Below, piece after piece: positions 43,901-50,085 of a stretch of DNA of 64,000 bases. Below the pieces are notes generated by a model. It saw nothing but the letters and a program-made list of their open reading frames with translations, had not been told where the DNA came from and ran no database searches. The stretch is taken from positions 744,001 to 808,000 of the forward strand of contig NZ_CAAHFH010000002.1 in NCBI RefSeq assembly GCF_900890705.1, in the 5' to 3' direction. Made by a program: the position numbers and the translations under genes. The first letter of the stretch is position 1; every line of letters starts with the position of its first letter. Source of the stretch: Pontiella sulfatireligans (lineage in GTDB: Bacteria > Verrucomicrobiota > Kiritimatiellia > Kiritimatiellales > Pontiellaceae).

Positions 43901-46666
43901 CGGTGCGGAAGCCGTAATGCGGACGGACTTGTCAATCTCGATCACTTCGTCCTGGAGCCCTTCGATCTGGAAGACGGTGTTCGTCTGTCCGGCGGGAATC
44001 ACGACCGGCGATGTCGCGCTCACCTGCTGCGGCAAGGAGCTGCCAATGGTTACCGACAGGTCTGCGCTCCGGGCACGCTGGATGGAAACGGTTCCCTCCA
44101 GCACCATGCTTTCGAAAATGTCTTCGTCCAGCAACATCGAGAAGACCGGCTGGAGATCGAGGGTTACCGTGTGCATGCGCGTGGCGGTGGTGCCGGCGGC
44201 CGTTACGCCGACCAGCAGTTCATAGTCGCCCGAAGCCAGCGAGGAGACGGACAGGTTGGCGGAGGTTCCGTTGCCCAAAAGCGTCCAGCTTCCAGCACCG
44301 ACAGCGCGAATCTTGAATTCCGACGAGTCGATGCCGTCCGCATCGCGGGCGTCGACTTGCAGCAGGCTGTCGCTGGTCAGCACCAAGCCGTCGGCGATTT
44401 CGGAACCGTTGGCGGTGAAGGAGTGAATGACCGGAGGCAAACGCAAGATCAGGGAAGCCTCGGCCGGCCAATAGTTCGCGCTGCCGTCCTGAATGGCCGT
44501 AACGCGCACGTCGCCGCCTTGGATAACGGACAGCGTGTTGCTGCCGACAATTTCCGCGATCTGGCTCGGCGAGACGGAGTAGCGAACCGGCAGGCCGCTC
44601 GAAGCCGTTGCCGTTAGCGGAATTTGCAACGGGCCGGGAACGATCGCCGGGAACGCGATGGTCTGCCCCAGCTTGAACACCTGGATCGATTCCACTTCGG
44701 GATCAGTGTCGCCAAGGATATTGACGGTGGCGACCGCGAACCAGTCGTTCTCGACTTCGGCCAGTGCGCCGAGCACAGCACTGCGGATTGGCGTGGTCTG
44801 CACCGGAAGCATGCCGCCGAGGTCGGAGATCGGCGCGGTGTCGCGGTAGATTTCGTAGTGTTGCACGAATTGGGAAGGTTCGGCCGCATCCCAGTCGAGC
44901 ACAACCTCCCCGTTCTGTTCCGTCAGCGCCAGGTTTCCGGGGTTTGGGAGCCAGGTTGCACCGAGGATCGAGATGCCGTCGCTCTCAGTGCCAAAGCCGT
45001 CGACCGAACAGATTTTGCAGAAATAGCCCTGCGCCGGGTTCAGGCCAACGGCCTGCCAGGTGGTGGCGCTGGCGGGCAGGTTGACCGGAACGTTTGTTCC
45101 ATCGAAGTATATGTTGTACCCGATGCGGAAGTCGTCGGAATCCGGCGGATGCCCCCAAGTGTAACTCAGCGTGTTGGAGCCGCCCGTTGCTTCAAAGTTG
45201 ACCGCTTCACCAACGCCGGCGATCGAGGTGAGCGCAGACTGCGCACGGACGGTTGGATTAAAATTGGCCAGTGCATCGACCGCCACGACCGCAAAGTAAA
45301 GAACGGAGCCGCCCGGCAGGCCCGTCAGCTCGACAAGCTGGGTGCCGTTGGGCAGGCGCGTGAACGGCGTCAGGCCGTCAACATTCTCGAAATATTCGGT
45401 TCCAACATAGACGTCGTAGCCGATCACATCCATGGCGCCTTGTTCGTCGTAGGAGGTAAAGTCGAGCAGCACCGCGCTGAACTCCGCCTTCGAGGTTGCA
45501 ACTTCGAAACCGCTGCCGAGGCCGGTGACCGGCGGAGGCACGGCGGCGTCGGGGACGAGATAGGAAACCTCGCGCGAAACCACCTCGGGGAAACCTGCCG
45601 GCGCGCTTTCCACAAAGTAGGAAACCTCACGGGTAATTACTTCCGGCGAGAGAACATAGCCGGCGCCGTAGGTGACTGCGCTGATATAACTTCCATGCAC
45701 ATCAACCGGAACGATGGCGAAATAGTGGTCGGTGAAAGGCGCCAGGCCTTCGAGCACGATGGAGGTGCTTCCTTCCGGAACACGGATCAGCAGCAAGCCC
45801 GGCTCGGACACATCGTTGAACGGGCCATTGTCCGTGTAGTAGATGTCGAAACGGTCGATGTCGCCAACGGCATACTGGTCATAAGTTGACCAGCCGAGGG
45901 TCGCCGTATCGCCGCTGGGCGAAAGCACCACGCTGAACGAGGGAATCGCCGGAGGCGGGTTGGTGGAGGAAACCACATAGCTGACTTCTCTGGAGATAAC
46001 CTCGTGGAAAAGATCCGGATGGGCCGGTTCAACAAAGTAGGAGACCTCGCGCGAGATGATTTCGGGGGAAAGCACATAGCTGGCGGCATAATCCACGTTC
46101 GGGATGAAGTTGCCCAGAACATCGACTGCCACCACTGCGAAATAGTGGTCGGTGAAGGCGGGAAGCCCTTCAACGGTGAACGAAGTGGTGTTGGCCGGCA
46201 CGGTGATTTTAGTCAGCCCCGCTTCGCCGATGTCGGAAAAAGCCCCGTTGGCGGTATAATAGATTTCGAAATGGTCGATGTCGCCGATCGCCCACTGGTC
46301 GTAGTGGGCCCAGCCGAGCGTGACGCTCTCGCCGGAGGGTGATGCGGTGACGGAAATGTTTTCAATTTTAGGAGGCGGGTTGGTGGAGGAAACTACATAG
46401 CTGACTTCGCGCGAAATGATTTCGTGGACGGCGTCCGGATGGGCCGGTTCAACGAAGTAGGAGACCTCGCGCGAAAACGCCTCGGCCACCGGGGAAGAGA
46501 CGCCGGATTCAACCTGATAGGAAAACTCGCGCGAAACCACCTCGCGCATCAGCACTTCCTGTCCAAAGGCTGGAACATTCGCGAGCATAATCAACAACAG
46601 GCAACCCATCGGAATGCGGCATCGAGCCGCCGCACTCCATAAAGTCCTATTGTTTTTTGCGATCAT
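34931..46666 (-). CDS. Giant modular secreted protein (3,911 residues)
   Basis: One uninterrupted frame, start after GGGGAGAAACGACGG, with a signal peptide ending near residue 36. In order: a 140-residue repeat of paired 'SREVSY' peptides plus an Fn3-type module (residues 45-370, seven copies of the peptide); further Fn3-like modules (to about 660); Calx-beta-like segments (about 840-1100); a CARDB-like domain (about 1145-1265); Ig and carboxypeptidase-regulatory-like modules; a Cys-rich block (about 1785-1915, CGGCCGWWG, LLDCFGGCPWGLYKC); an alpha-helical segment (about 1920-2130); more Ig-like modules; five FG-GAP-like blades (about 3040-3290); and three InlB-B-like repeats, each followed by a DGDGF..W.EYVAG motif (about 3320-3911). 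No PEP-CTERM or sortase tail. Probably a surface or matrix protein; binding partner unknown. Confidence 0.85.
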   Translation of the reverse strand: MIAKNNRTLWSAAARCRIPMGCLLLIMLANVPAFGQEVLMREVVSREFSYQVESGVSSPVAEAFSREVSYFVEPAHPDAVHEIISREVSYVVSSTNPPPKIENISVTASPSGESVTLGWAHYDQWAIGDIDHFEIYYTANGAFSDIGEAGLTKITVPANTTSFTVEGLPAFTDHYFAVVAVDVLGNFIPNVDYAASYVLSPEIISREVSYFVEPAHPDLFHEVISREVSYVVSSTNPPPAIPSFSVVLSPSGDTATLGWSTYDQYAVGDIDRFDIYYTDNGPFNDVSEPGLLLIRVPEGSTSIVLEGLAPFTDHYFAIVPVDVHGSYISAVTYGAGYVLSPEVITREVSYFVESAPAGFPEVVSREVSYLVPDAAVPPPVTGLGSGFEVATSKAEFSAVLLDFTSYDEQGAMDVIGYDVYVGTEYFENVDGLTPFTRLPNGTQLVELTGLPGGSVLYFAVVAVDALANFNPTVRAQSALTSIAGVGEAVNFEATGGSNTLSYTWGHPPDSDDFRIGYNIYFDGTNVPVNLPASATTWQAVGLNPAQGYFCKICSVDGFGTESDGISILGATWLPNPGNLALTEQNGEVVLDWDAAEPSQFVQHYEIYRDTAPISDLGGMLPVQTTPIRSAVLGALAEVENDWFAVATVNILGDTDPEVESIQVFKLGQTIAFPAIVPGPLQIPLTATASSGLPVRYSVSPSQIAEIVGSNTLSVIQGGDVRVTAIQDGSANYWPAEASLILRLPPVIHSFTANGSEIADGLVLTSDSLLQVDARDADGIDSSEFKIRAVGAGSWTLLGNGTSANLSVSSLASGDYELLVGVTAAGTTATRMHTVTLDLQPVFSMLLDEDIFESMVLEGTVSIQRARSADLSVTIGSSLPQQVSATSPVVIPAGQTNTVFQIEGLQDEVIEIDKSVRITASAPGAISAERTVMLIDDDWPSISLALSRSIVPESAGPNAVAARVEREPATSEPLTVWLANSDPSAANVPESVVIPAGESFIEFPVGAVDDDLLDGPQVAEIQAEARLGEMAIAQSDLLSLEVGDDEGPTLELRSSKGWIFEGETSPLTVVRHGGDTNEALEVAFDIDLPAELWVPSAATMASNAVDVDVVAQDNTNGSRVVIVTASATNYGPGQLSLVVTDEFKPDFAITGLQVPTELESDETFEVAYLLENQGSGASSQSFVQRVFLSSDAVPGSDILLAQSSYVQDLDAGDSVALTNNVRAPQEPGEYWMFVVADAGLAVDELVEWNNAAIFPQPITVGTPWSATVAADADLVPANTPILLYGSAIRTGGEKVPFATVNLHIRHGAIERVVSAITDAAGDYELLWQPLLNEGGDYEVGACHPGVDEAPAQDTFTILAATPYFPEETLEFTEGGGVSFTGTVFNPTAYDLTGLWIEILDAPEGFGIETTVSSNVLVAGSGVEIGVAVVASNGYHGARAFVIRLVSDQGTVLEVTIQVDVRPLMPTLVLQPGLMKASVLRGSSKVLGFTIENSGGLETGDVEILLPAVPWINLASPGILPSIPPGGSATVSLVLQPGAEQALTLYSGHMVVAPQNGDARNLPYEFRVVSDAAGDLEIEVTDEYTYYAAGSPRVEGATVVLRDAITAEELARGETGTNGIVRFDAILEGWYSVEVDSPDHSRSVGNYYVDAGETNHETIFITGEFVTYTWTAEEIELEDRYRIVVESTYEVNVPAPVITIEPGSLDISDLNELGATKVVNLRIVNHGFIAAEQGALTFSDHPDYVITPLIEDIGTIPAKSEIIIPVTLQRTGVDDPQPAADLPRILSSGGGCSMAGQFNFSFICGPISPGKSVSIPVSGFEGCGGCCGWWGAGEGGSGDNDASLNAVAFGSSSINCTNPCLLYALLDCFGGCPWGLYKCYRDGDVLACIESGLGCVGVSIPLKGQLECIYGIYKCLKGAGDGPSPMAYGDSDSRWLSIVGEDMRAASPELGAAIGRAETELDFYAALLGSRERVLGSDGPEMAEWHQRRVDYMQAGSDEGTGISATEMADLNILAIDLEIDPLFVMPMAERMNRTLDYYARGIRTAADVPPGESLDFVDEIELAAAAQAASEADAASQALGFADPQDELKAAFADVVAELQSGSPGVCAEVRIQVEQQAVMTRSAFRASLELVNRQAGVELQQVAFDLEVRDASGQVAGERFNVQVTRLEGLDAVDGTGTIASMSTGTAEWTLIPRDTAAPEFDTVYTLGGTISYVNNGTALSIPVQPVAITVRPDAALYLKYFHQRDVVSDDPHTDPIEAKEPFALAVVVENRGAGAARNLTITSAQPEIVDNEKGLLIDFEIIASEIAGEARSPSLMADFGNIDPGQQKVATWWMTASLHGFFKDFEASFEHLDGFGDPRLSLIKEVEIFEMVRVVNALGAQDDGQPDFLTNEQLDFSDYPIADTLHLSDGTVTNVEFLGEGAACSNVTAGNLTVELAFTNGAQSGWTYLRFPDPADGAFRLAEVVRSDALAIPLGTNVWTTDRTFTGLGKKPVYENFLHLVDRDSTGSYTLRYEAIPADAAPPWSMVDPLPADSGVFIPVSWGGTDNVALATFDILVSTNGGPWGIWLDNTTRIGSIFQGEVGSTYAFYSLASDTAGNIESKAPAAEASTTVSIVNQPPVLNLIAATNMAEGATLEYQVDASDPDGSTDDLRCIVAAERSGVVVSSNGVVRWATSELDGGTSNRIQVTVLDAAIPQGLTSAWFTVSVDEVNAPPVLESVLPQTAEVDVPFQLYAQAFDPDVPAQTIAYSLGAGAPAGMAIDGASGLLAWTPPTNGVGQSMLVSLVATDDGIPAASATNEFTILVVEKILDTTPPLQVQNLGVTPDTGMSDTDGIISVTNFNLTGMLAEANLMVEVYSGMELLATSTPSTLALNVPLSLGQDGAVELTVRCIDASGNASDSRLDLFIDLDAPLVDLQLDGTMKDATNYMDLATARMVFSEQVNVPDLIANRLIERAIRFSATGSNDTVVAPIAMTLDWDAGSNTLEWSIPTNTVSPGGWMFHVDGRFFEDVAGNRLAVADGDESFTEQGMAVYETASELTAVYSYAAPAWHDFDGDGLADLMVGEKTASSTGQIRIYLNGGASTNPAFGSYEVLEVDGAPLAVPASGCLGISLRLADLTGDALADLVVGRADGSVWLYETASISSNDWNFGAGAQIWSGASRAMVDAYDMDGDGTNEVVVGGMDGRFSLLDDGGASYLGDPLVVAAGRSAPSVADLNSDDWPELVSGDSTGGLWSFFGTAASNVWNNTPLALLDLPTGWSRTRPCVADCNSDGIADILVGTADGAVRLFLGALPKNPALEFAVAEPAVRYTLTASSGEGGDIEPEGSVLVYEGENQTFSMVPEDYWHVEDVLANGLSLGAVLSHTFSNVTENGQIHAEFAPNMVTNAPVPVPESWLAAHGWTNNFEFAVTNDFDGDGFQAWEEYVAGTSPTVKASLFRITQIRNEAGGLQVTWSPSTAGRRYRVMRAGTPAGPFAEAVATLDGPADTLTVPASGATGMFRVEVELSEAPPQWTVMAFAGANGSISPQGLQYATPGSNTFHFAITPNQWHHVADVKTNGVSVGAVESLTLSNVTENTGIQAEFALNMVVSAPVAIPERWLAEYGWTNNFDAVVTNDFDGDGFAVWQEYVAGSSPTNKASYFRITQIRNNEGGLVISWTPSVEERRYRLLRGDTPAGPFTEVVATISGPADTLIVPASQAHGFFRMQVEMSDAPPIWSVVAVAGANGSISPSGLLYASPGSNTLHFSIAPQSWYHVADVTVNGVSTGAVETLVLENIKQNMDVRATFAANMVTNAPVHVPEHWLARHGWTNNFEAAVINDADGDGFSTWQEYVAGSWPTNPASYFHITTNKVVAGQWIVAWEPSVAERVYTPVFMDLSAGTNAPLPQVDGPAHTITNGTGAASGMLRVDVEIR

Positions 46667-46720
46667 CCGTCGTTTCTCCCCGCAAGGGTTTGGCCGGCAC
46701 TGCCGGCCATGGAACTCGAG

Positions 46721-47977
46721 CTACGGACGGATTACCCGCACCTGCATGGCGCCATAGCCGGAGCCGACGGGGAGGTCCGCAACCCACCGGACCACCAGCG
46801 GATCGGGAGTAACAACTTCAGCGACCGTTGCGTTGGCCGTTGAATAGGCTTGGTTGAAGCGGGGCGTGGAACGCACCACCACTACGGAGGAGGTTTCAAC
46901 ATTGGAGGTTTCGACCACCACTTGGACGGTGTTGGTCTGGGTAACCACTACATCAGCGCCATGGGTGCCGAAGCTGACCAGCGGATCGCCCGGCGCCGCG
47001 CCGCCGCCAATCGATATGATTTTTGCGGTCGGTGCATTCGACGGAGGCCAAACCATGGCCGTGGCGCCGGGTTGCAGCGTGAGCAGACTCAGCGTGGCTT
47101 CCGCGTTAACATCAATAGTGTTGGCATTCACGACCCGTTCGAGCCGGGTTCGGCCGAGCCCGCCGGTCAGGTAGCCATATCCGCCTTCAACCTCCAATAC
47201 TCCCGCTCCCTCAAGAGTGTCGCACACAATGCGGATGCCGCCACCGCTTCCACCGCCGGTCTGGTCGTTGTTGGGATAGCCAGCGTTTCGGCCTGCGCCG
47301 CCGTTGGCCACAACTGAACCGTCTACGGATACGGATTGCATGGATGCAATCAAAAGCGCACCGCCTCCTGCGCCACCGCCGCCACTGTAATCATCGTCCC
47401 CGCCGCCGCCGGAACCACCGATGAGCGGAAGCAAGGATTGGTTTCCATAGGCCGACGGACCACTGCCGCCCGCCGTCCCATAACTTCCCGCGGTGCCCGT
47501 AGTTCCGCTTTGTTGGCCGCCGCCAACCCCAAAGCCCGGACTGGAATAGGCTCCGGAGCTATAGGTGCCAACGCCGCCGCGGAATCCGCCCGGCCCCGGC
47601 TCGGCGTGAACCGGCGCGGTTTGATAGCTCTGTCCGTTCAAATTCACCGAGCCGTCGATCGTGACATCGCCGCTGACCAGCCAGACGACCGGCGCGCGGC
47701 TGGGGTGGTTTGCGAACGACACCGTGACGCCGTTGGAGACGACCACGCTGGAATATTTAAAGACGACCGCCCATTTGTTCGAGTCGTAGACCCCGTCCCC
47801 GGTGCCGGCATCGTCCCACTCGCCCGTGGTTGCCAGCGAGAGATCGATCACCGTATTCTCGGCAACGAGCAGTGCGCCGTCCGAGCCGTCTGCGCCCGGC
47901 ACCACGATCGCCGCCTGCGTCAACGAGCCACACAGCACCAGAACCAATCCGCCGATAATTATCTTCCAGCTTTTCAT
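46721..47977 (-). CDS. Glycine-rich secreted protein
   Basis: 418 residues from the ATG at 47977, which follows AAGGAGAAGTGAG and opens a signal peptide (MKSWKIIIGGLVLVLCGSLTQA). The longer frame to 48205 is not supported. Residues about 25-120 are beta-rich (TVIDLSLATTGEWDDAG, VVWLVSGDVTIDGSVNLNGQ), and 130-240 are glycine-rich (GGGDDDYSGGGGAGGGAL) in the style of surface beta-helix proteins of this group. The C-terminus ends in beta strands without membrane tail. It lies 54 bp upstream of the giant gene on the same strand, so the two are probably transcribed together and may share an export route. Confidence 0.78.
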   Translation of the reverse strand: MKSWKIIIGGLVLVLCGSLTQAAIVVPGADGSDGALLVAENTVIDLSLATTGEWDDAGTGDGVYDSNKWAVVFKYSSVVVSNGVTVSFANHPSRAPVVWLVSGDVTIDGSVNLNGQSYQTAPVHAEPGPGGFRGGVGTYSSGAYSSPGFGVGGGQQSGTTGTAGSYGTAGGSGPSAYGNQSLLPLIGGSGGGGDDDYSGGGGAGGGALLIASMQSVSVDGSVVANGGAGRNAGYPNNDQTGGGSGGGIRIVCDTLEGAGVLEVEGGYGYLTGGLGRTRLERVVNANTIDVNAEATLSLLTLQPGATAMVWPPSNAPTAKIISIGGGAAPGDPLVSFGTHGADVVVTQTNTVQVVVETSNVETSSVVVVRSTPRFNQAYSTANATVAEVVTPDPLVVRWVADLPVGSGYGAMQVRVIRP

Positions 47978-48321
47978 CTCACTTCTCCTTGTTAATGCGC
48001 ATAAGCCATCCCTGTCAAACTCCGAGGCTGCATTCCGAAATGGCCATGAAAAAATCTCATTTTCGCGATCTTCAGCCCCAAGATAAGCAACGTGTCGTTT
48101 AATAATGTTTTCATTAAACTCCGTCCAGAACAAATTCTTGATATATTTATTGTCTTTTTCATGATAATGTTTCTCATGTATAAAGAAGAGGGCTTGCATT
48201 CCCAAACACAGGCGATACCGTAGAGCGCTCGCAATGGAGAAGAACGATCAGCAAGCCCGCAGCCAGACTTAGCCACTACCTCGCCCCCTATCGCAAAGAA
48301 ATTTTTGCGACGCTGGCGTGC

Positions 48322-50085
48322 GTGCTGGTGGCCGTGGGCATCAACCTCTATCTGCCCTACCTCATGCGGCTGGTGATCGACGGGCTGACGGAGCACTCGC
48401 TGGATCAGGCGGCGCTGGTGCGCCTGCTCGCCACGTATCTGGGGCTGGGCGTGGTGTCGGTGGTGTTTTCCCGTCTGCTGCGCAAAATTCCGCTGAAGCT
48501 TTCGCACAAGATTGAGTATGAACTGCGCGCCGATGTATTCGAACATTTGACCGGACTCGACCAGGAATATTTCCGGGGCGAACGCACCGGCGACCTAATG
48601 ACGCGTATGTCGTCGGACGTCAACCTCGTACGCGACGCAATCGGCCAAGGGCTGCTGCAGGGCATCCGCACGGTTGCGGTGCTGGTGCTGGCCTCGATCG
48701 TGATGGCGCTGACGGAACCATCGCTTGCGCTCCTCGTTGTCGCGCTCTACCTCCCCATGGTGGGCATCTTTTTCCTGATCCTGCGCGTGATGCGCGTTCG
48801 GCAGAAGGATCTGCAGGAGCACGTCTCCGAGGTCTCAAATTTTTCGCAGGAAAGCTTTTCCGGCATCCGCTGCATCAAGGGCTTTGCGCTGGAGCGCCGG
48901 CGCAATGCGCAGTTCGAGGAGCTCAACAGCGGGCTCATTAAAAAGACCATGATGATGCAGGCGTCGCGCCAGAGCCTTTGGCCATTCATGGCGTTTTGGT
49001 TCTGCCTCGGCATGATCCTCATCCTCAATCTCGGCGGGCGCAAAATCATCGCCGGCGAACTGACGCTCGGCACGCTGACGCAGTTTATTCAATACCTGCT
49101 CTACATGCAGTGGCCGCTCCTCGCGCTCAGCTGGACCACCAGCCTGATGCAGCGAGGCAAGGTCAGCTGGGATCGGATTCGCGAAATTCTCGACCGCGAA
49201 CCAAAAATTAAACATCGAACTTCGAACGTGGAACCGGATGAATTTCGATCACAGAACATGGAACCGCAGAATGTCGAAGTGGATGGCCGCTCGCCTTCGG
49301 AGTTCGATATTCCTTGTTCGACATTCTGCGGTTCAACATCGTCTTCGATTGAATTCCACAACGTTGGCTTAACCATCGACGGCCGGGAATTCCTTCACAA
49401 TGTCTTCCTCGAAATCCCTGCTGGAACGACGCTCGGCATCACCGGCCCGACCGGCAGCGGCAAGACGCTGCTTGTTTCGCTGGTCGCGCGTTTGATGGAT
49501 GCAACCAACGGTGCGGTCAAGGTGGGCGGAACCGATGTCCGCGACCTTCCCCTTGGCCAGCTGCGCGGGATGATCGGCTTCGCGGCGCAAGAGCCGGTGC
49601 TTTTTTCCCGCACCTTGGAACACAACATTGGATTCGGCGTGGTCAAACCCGACAAAGACCTGATCGGCTGGGCAGCGGAAGTCGCCCATCTGCGCAGCGA
49701 TGTTGAAAGCTTTCCCGAGCAATACCAAACCATGCTCGGCGAGCGCGGCGTAACCCTCTCCGGCGGGCAGCGCCAGCGCACCGCCATCAGCCGCGCCATT
49801 GCGCGGCGCCCCGGAATTCTGATTCTCGACGACGTGCTATCGGCCGTCGACACCCAGACCGAAGCGGCCATCATGGAAAAGCTGCAGCCGGTGATGAACG
49901 AGCGCACCACGCTGTTCGTCAGCCACCGCATCTCTACCCTGCACTATGCCGACGAGATCATCGTCATCGAAGACGGGCGCATCACCCAGCGCGGCTCCCA
50001 CGCTGAACTGATCCGCCAGCCCGGCTACTATGCCGAGCTCAACACCATGCAGCAGCTCGAAGAAAAGCTGGAGGAAGGCTCATGA
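48322..50085 (+). CDS. ABC exporter subunit A (degenerate ATPase site), start uncertain
   Basis: 587 residues from a GTG at 48322, but homology continues upstream in the same frame (ARLSHYLAPYRKEIFATL at about 48262-48315), where no ATG, GTG or TTG exists back to a stop at 48181-48183. Six-helix transmembrane domain, then a nucleotide-binding domain: Walker A GPTGSGKTLL, signature LSGGQRQR, Walker B ILILDDVLSAVD with Asp in place of the catalytic Glu. This marks it as the degenerate half of a heterodimeric exporter (BmrC/BmrD, TM287/288 type). Between the domains lies an in-frame insertion derived from a palindromic repeat (see 49209-49350). It overlaps the second subunit by 4 bp. Substrate unknown: drug, lipid or peptide. 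Confidence 0.85.
   Translation: MLVAVGINLYLPYLMRLVIDGLTEHSLDQAALVRLLATYLGLGVVSVVFSRLLRKIPLKLSHKIEYELRADVFEHLTGLDQEYFRGERTGDLMTRMSSDVNLVRDAIGQGLLQGIRTVAVLVLASIVMALTEPSLALLVVALYLPMVGIFFLILRVMRVRQKDLQEHVSEVSNFSQESFSGIRCIKGFALERRRNAQFEELNSGLIKKTMMMQASRQSLWPFMAFWFCLGMILILNLGGRKIIAGELTLGTLTQFIQYLLYMQWPLLALSWTTSLMQRGKVSWDRIREILDREPKIKHRTSNVEPDEFRSQNMEPQNVEVDGRSPSEFDIPCSTFCGSTSSSIEFHNVGLTIDGREFLHNVFLEIPAGTTLGITGPTGSGKTLLVSLVARLMDATNGAVKVGGTDVRDLPLGQLRGMIGFAAQEPVLFSRTLEHNIGFGVVKPDKDLIGWAAEVAHLRSDVESFPEQYQTMLGERGVTLSGGQRQRTAISRAIARRPGILILDDVLSAVDTQTEAAIMEKLQPVMNERTTLFVSHRISTLHYADEIIVIEDGRITQRGSHAELIRQPGYYAELNTMQQLEEKLEEGS
49209..49350 (+). repeat. Palindromic repeat inserted in frame in the ABC exporter gene
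   Basis: The linker between membrane and ATPase domains is about 45 residues longer than usual and reads like translated repeat (KHRTSNVEP..., DIPCSTFCGSTS). The DNA has an 18-bp perfect inverted repeat, GAACCGCAGAATGTCGAA at 49261-49278 and its complement at 49317-49334, plus TTCGAAC/GAACTTCGAA-type motifs. I recognise 'EHRTSNVE'-like peptides as products of a common intergenic repeat in environmental bacteria. The frame is preserved across it. Confidence 0.7.

Noticed and set aside
34994..45889. Many long antisense frames (up to 452 codons) across the giant gene
   Set aside because: They mirror the GC-rich codon pattern of the real gene, have no ribosome sites or domains, and are rich in Arg/His/Gly.
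46721..48205. N-terminal extension of the glycine-rich protein to 494 residues
   Set aside because: The extension precedes a good ribosome site and signal peptide at 47977, and its sequence covers the divergent promoter region.
48234..48272. Stand-alone 12-codon ORF MEKNDQQARSQT
   Set aside because: Too short and without a good ribosome site to be a gene; considered only as the possible displaced N-terminus of the ABC exporter.
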